Of a stretch of 31,293 nucleotides of DNA, positions 15,590 through 22,135 are shown piece by piece. Every line of letters starts with the position of its first letter. The first letter of the stretch is position 1. The notes under the pieces were generated by a model. It had not been told where the DNA came from and did no database searches. It saw nothing but the letters and a program-made list of their open reading frames with translations. Origin of the DNA: a virus; the IMG/VR virus record IMGVR_UViG_3300025159_000321, positions 1 to 31,293 of that record; one strand, given 5' to 3'. The translations under genes were made by a program, and so were the position numbers.

Positions 15590-16325
15590 TTATCCTCCTT
15601 ACAGTTTCTAATAATTCACTTTTACTAAAATTAGCAAATGCTTCTAGGTCTTTGGGCAAACATTTACCACCTGCACCTTTGTGGCCTTTATGACCTACGT
15701 AAAAGTGGTGCTGGCTTCCCCAGGGGTGTTCCAGCAACCTATCTCTAATATAGGTGTAATTTGCACCTATTTTCTGCGCAATATCATTCATCTCCTCGGC
15801 AAAGACCACTTTCAAAGCAAAAAAGCTGTTAAAAACATATTTAGTCATTTCGGCAGTTATTGTATCCGTCATTTTAGGTTGAAGGTATTTATACCTAGCA
15901 TCATAAATAGCTTTTACCTCATTACCGTAGTTTGGACTATCAGCTCCAATTACTACCATTGAGGGTCTTTTGGCATCTAGTTCCCATCGGCTTTCGGTAA
16001 GAAATTCTGGGTTGGAAACTACCCTATCCATATTCATATTTTCCATAATGGCTCTGGCAGTTCCTGGAATTACTGTGGAGCGGATAATGTAGAGGGGATT
16101 CGCCCTTATCCCCTCAATTTGCTTTATAGTGTCCCTGATTGCCCCTGTATCACAGGTACCTTCCTTGGTAGGCGTGGGCAAACAGAGAAAAACGTAGCGG
16201 CAATTTGCAGCATCATTTAAGGTTATATTGCTATCTCCGTTTATATCAAAATGTTTGGTTATTCCAAAAGCTAGGGCGGTGGCACGTCCTACGACTCCAA
16301 ATCCGATTATGCAAGAATTGTCCAT
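15570..16325 (-). CDS. UDP-glucose/GDP-mannose dehydrogenase-like protein lacking the C-terminal domain
   Basis: 251 residues; full-length family members have about 390-450. Present: NAD site CIIGFGVVGRATAL, CLPTPTKEG, IRSTVIPGTARA, SNPEFLTE, and the central helix AEMTKYVFNSFFALKVVFAE followed by EMNDI with the conserved Lys/Asn/Glu. The catalytic Cys222 lies in GAGGKCLPKDLEAF. The protein ends about 30 residues later, so the C-terminal UDP-binding domain is absent. The catalytic residues are intact, so it may still oxidise a nucleotide sugar to its uronic acid, perhaps using another chain for nucleotide binding. It begins 2 nt after the first gene of the cluster. Confidence 0.82.
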   Translation of the reverse strand: MDNSCIIGFGVVGRATALAFGITKHFDINGDSNITLNDAANCRYVFLCLPTPTKEGTCDTGAIRDTIKQIEGIRANPLYIIRSTVIPGTARAIMENMNMDRVVSNPEFLTESRWELDAKRPSMVVIGADSPNYGNEVKAIYDARYKYLQPKMTDTITAEMTKYVFNSFFALKVVFAEEMNDIAQKIGANYTYIRDRLLEHPWGSQHHFYVGHKGHKGAGGKCLPKDLEAFANFSKSELLETVRRINAGYGN

Positions 16326-16327
16326 AT

Positions 16328-17647
16328 TTAGTAAAGTAGAGGCTCAAGCTCTTTCTTGAAAATTGTATCGAGGTTTCTTTCTTTTCTTAATTTCGTAGCT
16401 AGAGCCATCTCTGGATGTTGTAATCTGGCCGATATCGCACCTGCTGTACCGTAGTGATAATCTTTTTCATATTTCTTTCTTTCTTCATCAGATACATTCT
16501 GAGGCCCGTAAGCGGTATTGGTATTGCCATCCATAGCGTTCATTATGTCTATATTGCTCGAATACTTCCTAAATATGGCGTTTTCACCAAATATATCTCT
16601 AAATGGCGGAAAGTCAAAGTTAAGTACCACTACCTGTTTAGTCAATCCCGCCTCTTGGGTAATAAGAGAATAGCTTTCACTAGCCGAAGGCATAATAAAT
16701 ACATTGGAAAGAAGCTGGAAATCTCTTACCACACTTTGAGGCACTTCTACCTTCCAATTCTCGTTTTCTTCGCTGGTAAAGGTAATTTCGTTGCTGTTTA
16801 GGCCATAATCTATGGCTATCTGTTTTAGTTCTTCCCGATAAGTAATCTTATCCCCACCTGTAGAGTGGAAATCAATTATTATTACTCTTACCGATAGGTC
16901 AAAGTCTTTCAGTTTAGCCATTGTTTTGATAACATACTGAACCTGTTTACCTCTATCCAGCCTTATTGGATAAGTAGTAATAGCGTCTGCTGAGAGTATC
17001 TTTTTCCTATCAACCACCTCTTGTACTTCTTTACTTATACCTAAAAATCCGCAAACATCAGTTGGGTGATGGACTACTTTCACCAGTGCATCACTTACCC
17101 CAAAGTTCTCGGCTATTCTGGGTATTGAATAATGATTAAAGAAAACATAGTAGGAGTTGGGGAAGGGTTTTTGGACTAAATCAGTATATTCGCTACCAAA
17201 ATCACGCAACGCTCCTAAAGTAACAGGAGAAGTAGCCGAGTGTATCCAATGCAGCCATCTGACGTTTTTCTTGGCTGCGATTCTTCTTGAAGCAAAGTTA
17301 TGTTTAAGGTGGGCTGGCTGATAAATAATATCGTGGGTCAGTACTACGCTACCGTCAGTAATTATCTCATCCAGCCTTCTTTCAATATTAGCCACATCTT
17401 CATCAAAACTGGGGTCTTTTTTTATCTCATTATGACAAGGAACTAGGGGTATCTTTTCTATAGTTACATCTGGGTGGGCATACATCTGGTCTGGCTGGAA
17501 ACTTTCCTGGACAATAACAGTAACTTTATACCCGTTACGGGTAAACATCTTTATTTGGTCTTGGACTACTCTATTAAGACTGTAGGCTTCGCTAATTTCT
17601 GAAAATGCGGTAAATAAAATGATTTTCTTGGAGTCAGTACCTTCCAT
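16328..17647 (-). CDS. GT4-type glycosyltransferase, first gene of the glycan cluster
   Basis: 439 residues from ATG 17647; an in-frame TTG at 17656 overlaps the -10 box and is unlikely. The N-terminal domain begins KKIILFTAFSEISEAYSLNR with DQIKMFTRNGYKVTVIVQES; later VVHHPTDVCGFLGIS is the domain junction, TTYPIRLDRGKQVQYVIKTM starts the donor domain (the family's R-x4-K area), and MPSASESYSLITQEAGLTKQ is the donor-binding E-x7-E site. It is the largest transferase here and may start or extend the glycan. A promoter (TTGACA, 17 nt, TAGATT) ends 7 nt before the start, suggesting a leaderless message. Confidence 0.88.
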   Translation of the reverse strand: MEGTDSKKIILFTAFSEISEAYSLNRVVQDQIKMFTRNGYKVTVIVQESFQPDQMYAHPDVTIEKIPLVPCHNEIKKDPSFDEDVANIERRLDEIITDGSVVLTHDIIYQPAHLKHNFASRRIAAKKNVRWLHWIHSATSPVTLGALRDFGSEYTDLVQKPFPNSYYVFFNHYSIPRIAENFGVSDALVKVVHHPTDVCGFLGISKEVQEVVDRKKILSADAITTYPIRLDRGKQVQYVIKTMAKLKDFDLSVRVIIIDFHSTGGDKITYREELKQIAIDYGLNSNEITFTSEENENWKVEVPQSVVRDFQLLSNVFIMPSASESYSLITQEAGLTKQVVVLNFDFPPFRDIFGENAIFRKYSSNIDIMNAMDGNTNTAYGPQNVSDEERKKYEKDYHYGTAGAISARLQHPEMALATKLRKERNLDTIFKKELEPLLY

Positions 17648-17654
17648 CACTATC

Positions 17655-17683
17655 AATCTAACAAACTATTGCTTATCTGTCAA
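17655..17683 (-). promoter_or_regulatory. Leftward promoter of the glycan cluster
   Basis: TTGACA (17678-17683) and TAGATT (17655-17660) are separated by 17 nt on the minus strand. The -35 is perfect and the -10 matches 4 of 6. It sits in the 48-nt gap between the last head-type gene and the first glycosyltransferase, so the cluster can be transcribed apart from the head genes. The predicted start of transcription falls at the start codon. Confidence 0.6.
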
Positions 17684-17695
17684 TGTCCTATAATA

Positions 17696-18019
17696 CTAAT
17701 CGTACACTATAAATGCTTCTCCATTAAAGGGGGCTCCTTGCTCTAGTTCTACATAAAGTCCCCTTGTCATATTTATTGGCCTAGCAGGAGTAAAACAGGT
17801 GCTTTCACCTGTATTAGCAGCCACCACAAAAGCGTCTGCCGAAGGAGCAGGTTCAGCCGCACCATTAGCCGAGTCATATACTCTTACCGCTGCAGCCGAA
17901 CCACCAGCAGTAATTACAACAGCAATCACCTCTATGCCACCCGCAGTTGAAAGTTGTTTGCTGGTTTCGTTGCTGGTTAGAGTATATTTATATCTGGCTC
18001 TGCTAGGTTTGTTTATCAT
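17696..18019 (-). CDS. Small virion-type hypothetical protein, 107 aa
   Basis: Unrecognised by name. It has alternating hydrophobic/small residues (GGIEVIAVVITAGGSAAAVR, then VYDSANGAA) and ends GLYVELEQGAPFNGEAFIVY, the pattern of a single beta-sandwich found in many small phage head or tail accessory proteins. It sits between the Ser/Thr-tract genes and the glycan cluster. No ribosome site is clear; it begins 3 nt after the previous stop. A structural role is suggested by position and composition only. Confidence 0.6.
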   Translation of the reverse strand: MINKPSRARYKYTLTSNETSKQLSTAGGIEVIAVVITAGGSAAAVRVYDSANGAAEPAPSADAFVVAANTGESTCFTPARPINMTRGLYVELEQGAPFNGEAFIVYD

Positions 18020-18022
18020 AGA

Positions 18023-18469
18023 TTAAAAATGACCTGGCTTTCTCTTAAAGGAACTCATAAATTCATCATCAGTCTGTAAACCTTCGCCATACCAAGGAAT
18101 CCCATCTCTATCGGTTCCTTCTCCTTGGGGTATCCCGTCAGGGTCAACTAGTCTGGCCGCCTTTTCTCTATCAGAAAATTCCTGTGGAGTAATGAACTCC
18201 TGGCCTTCTTCTGCTTTTGGTTCTTCAGTATGCTGTTTCTCGTGTTGTATCACCGCCACTTTATAGTCGTTAGCATAATCTCCATACTTACAAGTAAATT
18301 TACCTTCCAGTTTCACTTCTTCCAACCAAGGGTAAGTCTGTTGCAATCTATTAGCCACAGGGTTATCGAAAGTTTTAGTTTCCCCTAAACCAAGAGCGTA
18401 CATTTTCTTCTGGAATAAAAAGTCTTTTATTGGTGCTCCTTTTTCCTTCGAGTTAGTTAATGTAATCAT
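18023..18469 (-). CDS. Hypothetical protein, 148 aa
   Basis: Unrecognised. The first ~75 residues look globular (MITLTNSKEKGAPIKDFLFQ, with NRLQQTYPWLEEVKL and FTCKYGDYANDYKVAVI), with the rest polar and Glu/Asp/Gly rich (EEPKAEEGQEF, then DPDGIPQGEGTDRDGIPWYG), probably flexible. DGIP occurs twice. ATAGGAG lies at the normal distance before ATG 18469. It is the gene directly after the three Ser/Thr-tract proteins and may belong to the same virion set. Confidence 0.62.
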   Translation of the reverse strand: MITLTNSKEKGAPIKDFLFQKKMYALGLGETKTFDNPVANRLQQTYPWLEEVKLEGKFTCKYGDYANDYKVAVIQHEKQHTEEPKAEEGQEFITPQEFSDREKAARLVDPDGIPQGEGTDRDGIPWYGEGLQTDDEFMSSFKRKPGHF

Positions 18470-18476
18470 AATTCTC

Positions 18477-18749
18477 CTATAAAGTAGTAGTTGTGCTGGT
18501 AGTAGTACTAGTAGATGTCGAGGTACTAGTAGAGCTACTGGTACTGGTAGTCGTTGTACTGGTACTCGTAGTAGTCGTGGAAGTTGATGTACTGGTAGTC
18601 GTCGTTACATCCCCAAATACCCACTGTGTACCGTTATAAACTACCCACTGGTTAGTATCATTTTTGAAAAAGAAATCACCCTCCAACGGTTCGGCTGGAA
18701 AGGTTGTCTGGACTCTTCTTTTGCTTTCAAATGAACTAAATCTAGTCAT
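18477..18749 (-). CDS. Ser/Thr-tract protein, paralogue 3 (90 aa)
   Basis: Two parts. Residues 1-48 form a small domain (FSSFESKRRVQTTFPAEPLE, then GDFFFKNDTNQWVVYNGTQW), a version of the GD-x-(Y/F)-x-N-x-x-x-N-x-W-x-x-Y-x-G-x-x-W unit common in phage appendage proteins. Residues 49-89 are only Thr and Ser, ending in Leu. Such a tail has no hydrophobic core and would be extended; it resembles eukaryotic mucin domains in composition and offers about 40 hydroxyl groups for O-glycosylation. It follows paralogue 2 by 3 nt. The Ser and Thr codons are mixed (ACN, TCN, AGY). No signal peptide. Confidence 0.75.
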   Translation of the reverse strand: MTRFSSFESKRRVQTTFPAEPLEGDFFFKNDTNQWVVYNGTQWVFGDVTTTTSTSTSTTTTSTSTTTTSTSSSTSTSTSTSTTTSTTTTL

Positions 18750-18752
18750 AAT

Positions 18753-19025
18753 TTACCCCGTAGTCGAAGTACTAGTACTGGTTGATGTACTGGTAGTAGT
18801 ACTTGTACTTGTAGTAGTAGTACTAGTACTCGTACTCGTACTTGTTGTCGTACTTGTGCTAGTACTCGTAGTGCTAAAAACATAAACCAACCAGTTATTA
18901 CCCGAATATCTAGCCCAAGCGTTAGTACTGGTATTGAAATACTCATCACCAGATATTGGCCCGGTCGGGTCGCTTGTCGCTGTTCGTATTCTTCCCTTTA
19001 GATTGCTTAAATGTGTGTCAGCCAT
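18753..19025 (-). CDS. Ser/Thr-tract protein, paralogue 2 (90 aa)
   Basis: Residues 1-50: MADTHLSNLKGRIRTATSDP, then PISGDEYFNTSTNAWARYSG and NNWLVYVF, the same small domain as in the neighbours (shared L-x-G-R/H-I/L-x-T-x-T-x-(D/N)-P and GDEY-N). Residues 51-89: Ser and Thr only, with a final Gly. AAGGAT lies at the right distance before ATG 19025. As one of three tandem copies just after the major capsid gene, it is probably a head or neck accessory protein made in quantity. The tail is a candidate acceptor for the phage's own glycosyltransferases (inference). Confidence 0.77.
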   Translation of the reverse strand: MADTHLSNLKGRIRTATSDPTGPISGDEYFNTSTNAWARYSGNNWLVYVFSTTSTSTSTTTSTSTSTSTTTTSTSTTTSTSTSTSTSTTG

Positions 19026-19034
19026 AGTTTATCC

Positions 19035-19382
19035 TTATATAGTCGTAGTAGTACTTGTACTAGTAGTCGTGGTACTGGTGCTAGTCGTAGTCGTACTGGT
19101 GCTGCTACTGGTGCTGGTTGTACTGGTGCTAGTCGTAGTCGTACTGGTGCTGCTACTGGTGCTGGTTGTACTCGTGCTTGTTGTTGATGTACTGGTAGTC
19201 GTTGTCGACGTTGACGTTGTGCTAGACTGCGCAAACGCCAAACCTCGCCATTGAACACCATCCCATCTCATCCAAGTATTCTGGGTAGTATTGTAGTATT
19301 CATCCCCCACGTCAGGGCTGCTTGGGTTTCCTGTTCCTGTTTTTAGATGTCCTCTTAAACTTGATACTTTAGTTGTTGGCAT
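19035..19382 (-). CDS. Ser/Thr-tract protein, paralogue 1 (115 aa)
   Basis: Residues 1-52: MPTTKVSSLRGHLKTGTGNP, then SSPDVGDEYYNTTQNTWMRW and DGVQWRGLAFAQ, the shared head domain. Residues 53-114 are Ser and Thr only, 62 in a row, with a final Ile. It is the longest of the three, partly because of an exact 48-bp tandem duplication (19072-19167) that adds 16 residues to the tract. It is the first gene after the major capsid protein, with GGAG before its ATG and a strong hairpin between the two genes. The small domain probably anchors it to the virion, with the tract projecting outward (inference). Confidence 0.78.
   Translation of the reverse strand: MPTTKVSSLRGHLKTGTGNPSSPDVGDEYYNTTQNTWMRWDGVQWRGLAFAQSSTTSTSTTTTSTSTTSTSTTSTSSSTSTTTTSTSTTSTSSSTSTTTTSTSTTTTSTSTTTTI
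19072..19167. repeat. Exact 48-bp tandem duplication in a Ser/Thr tract
   Basis: Positions 19072-19119 are repeated base for base at 19120-19167. The unit is a multiple of 3 and keeps the frame, adding 16 residues of Thr/Ser. The lack of any mismatch indicates a recent event, probably replication slippage or unequal crossing-over, and suggests that tract length varies between related phages. Confidence 0.9.
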
Positions 19383-19409
19383 AAAACTCCTGACTTAACG
19401 GTTCTGGAC

Positions 19410-19432
19410 AAGGGGGCCGAGTAAGCCCCCTT
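19410..19432 (-). terminator. Strong hairpin between capsid gene and first Ser/Thr-tract gene
   Basis: AAGGGGGC at 19410-19417 pairs perfectly with GCCCCCTT at 19425-19432 around a 7-nt loop. It lies about 15 nt after the major capsid stop codon. There is no U-tract, so it may be a partial terminator or a 3' stabilising structure that sets capsid message levels above those of the downstream genes. Confidence 0.5.
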
Positions 19433-19446
19433 CGCCCAATTAGTTA

Positions 19447-20364
19447 CTAGCCACTGTAGGCTGCCCCATCCCCTTGTGAGCCCCAGATACCTCGCCAATC
19501 AGACCAACCACGAGAAAATCGTTGTCGGCTCTTAAATAGCGCCATATCGGTGTCAAAGGAATCGTCCTGTTTGAATTCTGGCTTTATTCTGTCAAACCAA
19601 TTTAGCTCATGAACACTTGAATCAATCAAGAACCAATGAGTTGCGTTTCGATCCATGTAGATCCAATCGATTATCTTTAGCTTTCCCTGATAAACATTAG
19701 CGTCATTGTCCGCTGTACCAGGTCGGGAAGGCGTATCAACTAGGATATGGGCTTCCTTTGCTAAATCGATAGGAACTAACAATGTATCGGGCATTATATC
19801 GATTCTTTGCCCTTTGTCATCAAGCTGGTTTCTCGCTGCAAGCAAACCAGTTTCCAAGTTTTCCTCGGTAAGAGTTATACCTGTAGCTGATGCATTGCTT
19901 TGAGAAGCACCACCATCGCTTCTTGGGTGAACAGTAGAAGCGAGCTCTTGCCCATCACCACCAAGATAAGAGCTGTTGAAGGCTCGGTTTAATACCTGAG
20001 CAGCTTCTCGTTCTCTAGTTCTTCTAGCACTTCGTGCTAAAGCGGCTGGTTTCTTGTTGATAACATTGTAAAGGTCGTCTTCCCACATTTCTCGGCTGAC
20101 CTTAAAGCCTTTGGTGTACTTGAGATGGGTGTACACCGTGTCATACATCTGGACTGGGTCTTCGTAATCAATCGGTGCGCCTTCTGCGGTTTGCTGCATG
20201 TAGCCAAACCCAGTTACACCACTGTCACGCTCATCCTGTTTTCCTGATGTATTTACGTGGAATATTGAGTTAAGAACCTGCGGAACCTCGTTATATCGGT
20301 CATCAAAGATTTCCCGAAATCCAGGCTCAAGCAGGTCACCGAAATCTGATCTATAAGTTGCCAT
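19447..20364 (-). CDS. Major capsid protein (HK97-fold, by position and pattern)
   Basis: 305 residues. It begins MATYRSDFGDLLEPGFREIF and has YTHLKYTKGFKVSREMWEDD followed by LYNVINKKP, an extended central helix with many Arg (ARSARRTREREAAQVLNRAF), and IDIMPDTLLVPIDLAKEAHI, the pattern of a Mu gpT-like or other HK97-fold head protein. The middle has the YLGGDGQELASTVHPRSDGG loop. It follows scaffold and decoration genes in the standard order and has a perfect AAGGAGG ribosome site, as expected of the most highly made protein. Assignment to a precise capsid family is from memory of the pattern. Confidence 0.82.
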   Translation of the reverse strand: MATYRSDFGDLLEPGFREIFDDRYNEVPQVLNSIFHVNTSGKQDERDSGVTGFGYMQQTAEGAPIDYEDPVQMYDTVYTHLKYTKGFKVSREMWEDDLYNVINKKPAALARSARRTREREAAQVLNRAFNSSYLGGDGQELASTVHPRSDGGASQSNASATGITLTEENLETGLLAARNQLDDKGQRIDIMPDTLLVPIDLAKEAHILVDTPSRPGTADNDANVYQGKLKIIDWIYMDRNATHWFLIDSSVHELNWFDRIKPEFKQDDSFDTDMALFKSRQRFSRGWSDWRGIWGSQGDGAAYSG

Positions 20365-20378
20365 ATTTCTTTACCTCC

Positions 20379-20972
20379 TTAAGCTGCGACTTTAGCGTTA
20401 CCTTGGTCAACGCCAACCGCAAGTTCCCCTTCTGCGATTCTAAATAATCCTTTGGAGAGATCGCCGTCTCCATCGGGGTCTAGCTGTACTAGCTGAAACT
20501 GTCCGTTGCTATCAGAAGCAGATGTATTATCAATTTGGCCTGAAGCGGCCACTACGTCAAAACATTGAAGTAGGTTCGTTCGAGCCAAATCCCCATCTGC
20601 ATCGTTGTACCAAAGGACATCTCCTGATGGGTCACAAGCAACCGCCCCCGAAACGAAAGTTTGTCTCGTTTGGTTGTCTGAAGCGGTAGCTGCTTGGTCA
20701 TCCTCAGTTAGAGTCGCCCCAGTTGTGGGTGCTCCGAAGGCGAACAAGTTTAACCCATCATTCTCACTATCCCCGCCATAAAGACCGACAAGAACACCAA
20801 GAACTGGGTTTCCTGCTGCTGCCCGTACCAAGAACCCACCTGTATTTAGTCTAACTGCATCACCAATTTTTAGGGTTGAACTATTAGCAACCCTAAAGTT
20901 GACGGCAGCGGGTTCATCTTTCCCAGAAAGGGACTTTCTGAACCTGAATCCTGTACTTGCACTATATGCCAT
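20379..20972 (-). CDS. Capsid decoration/stabilisation-type protein
   Basis: 197 residues, between scaffold and major capsid. The N-terminus FRFRKSLSGKDEPAAVNFRV leads to LKIGDAVRLNTGGFLVRAAA and PVLGVLVGLYGG, the beta-rich pattern of small head-coat proteins that sit on the lattice. Residues 165-176 (DPDGDGDLSKGL) match the 12-residue EF-hand/dockerin calcium loop at positions 1, 3, 5, 6 and 8, but the last position is Leu and not Glu. DADGDL at 124-129 is a second acidic loop. AAAGGAGACT precedes the ATG. Confidence 0.68.
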   Translation of the reverse strand: MAYSASTGFRFRKSLSGKDEPAAVNFRVANSSTLKIGDAVRLNTGGFLVRAAAGNPVLGVLVGLYGGDSENDGLNLFAFGAPTTGATLTEDDQAATASDNQTRQTFVSGAVACDPSGDVLWYNDADGDLARTNLLQCFDVVAASGQIDNTSASDSNGQFQLVQLDPDGDGDLSKGLFRIAEGELAVGVDQGNAKVAA

Positions 20973-20976
20973 ATTT

Positions 20977-21798
20977 TTAGTCTCCTTTTGCTATATCTTC
21001 AGCAATTTGTTTTTTTCTTTCTAAGTATTTATCTTCGCTTATCTTCATCTTCCTAGCTGTTTCCCGTTCTGATGGTGTCAAACTCAAATCAGAAGTAGAT
21101 CCGCTAGAAGAAGGTATAGACCCGATTGCTGCTCCTTCGTTTTCCCTACTTTGCGTCAATGCCTTTAACTTCTCTTTTTCTATCAGTTCATCCCGATTAG
21201 CTAAAAAGAACGCATTTTCCAAGTACTTAGGCAACCGTGCCAAAGAAACACCGTTAAGTATTTCCTGATAAGTTTTGGTTCCACCTGGATCTAGCATTTC
21301 TGCCAGGGCGGTTCCAAGTTTAGTGTGCGCTTCTCGACGTTTGGTTGGGTCTAGGCCATCAAGGCCATATTTCCTCTCAAACTGATCGATAATTTGTGCC
21401 TCCAAAGCTCTCCTAGTGTCTGTATCAACAGGACTAGGTGTTTGGGGACTGCCCTCCACATTAGTTTGGGTTTGGCCGTTTTCGACAGGGACTCCTCTTT
21501 GCTCTTTGATTTTTTTATCAACAGCGTTATAGACATCCTGATCGGCCCAGATAGCTTGTAAAACAACGTCCATCTGTTCCCTAAACTTTCTTAGTTCTCC
21601 AAGTTCGTTTGAGGAATCACCCAGTTTCTTTTCTAGCTCAGAATAAGCCTTAGCTAGTTCTTCTGGGCTTTTTCCAGCGAACTTGTTTTCTGAAGGTGCT
21701 ACCTGTTTATCAGTTGCTTGTCCAGTATCAGGCGTTACTGGGGCCTTTGGTTCCTCAGGTTGTCCACTTTGTGGGGCCTGATTAGTTTCATCTAACAC
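20977..21798 (-). CDS. Capsid scaffold-type protein
   Basis: 273 residues from a GTG at 21798, chosen because AAAGGAG lies 6 nt upstream; an in-frame TTG 27 nt earlier would sit in the terminator's U-tract. The protein is Pro/Gln/Glu rich at the start (ETNQAPQSGQPEEPKAPVTP), followed by charged helices (KFAGKSPEELAKAYSELEKK), and ends in the basic/acidic helix KMKISEDKYLERKKQIAEDI. This is the usual profile of an internal scaffold, which fills the prohead and leaves. Position just before the decoration and major capsid genes supports it. Confidence 0.75.
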   Translation of the reverse strand: MLDETNQAPQSGQPEEPKAPVTPDTGQATDKQVAPSENKFAGKSPEELAKAYSELEKKLGDSSNELGELRKFREQMDVVLQAIWADQDVYNAVDKKIKEQRGVPVENGQTQTNVEGSPQTPSPVDTDTRRALEAQIIDQFERKYGLDGLDPTKRREAHTKLGTALAEMLDPGGTKTYQEILNGVSLARLPKYLENAFFLANRDELIEKEKLKALTQSRENEGAAIGSIPSSSGSTSDLSLTPSERETARKMKISEDKYLERKKQIAEDIAKGD

Positions 21799-21823
21799 TT
21801 TGGGCTCCTTTCCAGAGTTGTCC

Positions 21824-21857
21824 AAAAAAATAAGGCACTCGAAAAATCGAGTACCTT
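21824..21857 (-). terminator. Intrinsic terminator upstream of the scaffold gene
   Basis: On the minus strand, AAGGTACTCGA (21857-21847) pairs with TCGAGTGCCTT (21842-21832) around TTTT, with one G-U, followed by A and seven T (21831-21824). It is a textbook rho-independent terminator placed about 26 nt before the scaffold start codon and 15-20 nt after a predicted promoter start. Confidence 0.8.
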
Positions 21858-21880
21858 CCTATTTATAATGTATTATCTAA

Positions 21881-21910
21881 ATTATGAACTATGCTAACTC
21901 AAGTTGTCAA
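21881..21910 (-). promoter_or_regulatory. Leftward promoter before the scaffold/capsid genes
   Basis: TTGACA (21905-21910) and CATAAT (21881-21886) on the minus strand, separated by 18 nt. The -35 is perfect and the -10 matches 5 of 6. The predicted start, near 21874, is just before the terminator at 21824-21857, so the two may act together as an attenuator for the head genes. Confidence 0.55.
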
Positions 21911-21911
21911 G

Positions 21912-22058
21912 CTATCGTTTCTTTTTAGTTCTAGTTGGTCGTTTTCCAGAGGCCACCAATCCCATAAACCTGCGTTGTTTGGATGTCAGTTTATGACCTC
22001 GAACTTCTTTATCGTGCAAAATCTTCTTAGCTTTCGATTTACTTAGACTTTTAGCCAT
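21912..22058 (-). CDS. Small basic phage protein, 48 aa
   Basis: Reads MAKSLSKSKAKKILHDKEVR, then GHKLTSKQRRFMGLVASGKR and a basic tail. The K-A-K-x-I-L-H-D-x-E-V-x-G-x-x-L-T-x-K-Q-R-x-F-x-G core recurs in small proteins encoded next to phage portal genes, though I know no proven function. High Lys/Arg content suggests nucleic-acid or scaffold contact. It begins at ATG 22058, overlapping the previous stop (TAATG). It is the last gene before the leftward promoter/terminator pair. Confidence 0.68.
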   Translation of the reverse strand: MAKSLSKSKAKKILHDKEVRGHKLTSKQRRFMGLVASGKRPTRTKKKR

Positions 22059-22135
22059 TATTTCTTCTTTTTTTTCTTAGGTTTTTTATGTCCAGGACTA
22101 GATTCGTAGTCCCTCCTACCCGATTTGTGGGGCAT
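22058..22135 (-). CDS. Tiny basic protein, 25 aa
   Basis: Reads MPHKSGRRDYESSPGHKKPK and ends with five more Lys. It is short, but a strong AGGAGGT ribosome site lies 6-7 nt before its ATG, its start overlaps the end of the preceding gene by 20 nt and its stop overlaps the next start, so it is probably translated. The Lys-rich tail suggests DNA or RNA contact. Function unknown. Confidence 0.6.
   Translation of the reverse strand: MPHKSGRRDYESSPGHKKPKKKKKK

Noticed and set aside
18664-19254. Plus-strand reading frames rich in Val and Leu (18664-18885 and 18934-19254) that look like membrane proteins.
   Set aside because: They are the antisense of the Ser/Thr tracts: ACN/AGY/TCN codons read backward give Val/Leu-like codons. 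They lack ribosome sites and overlap genes with good starts.
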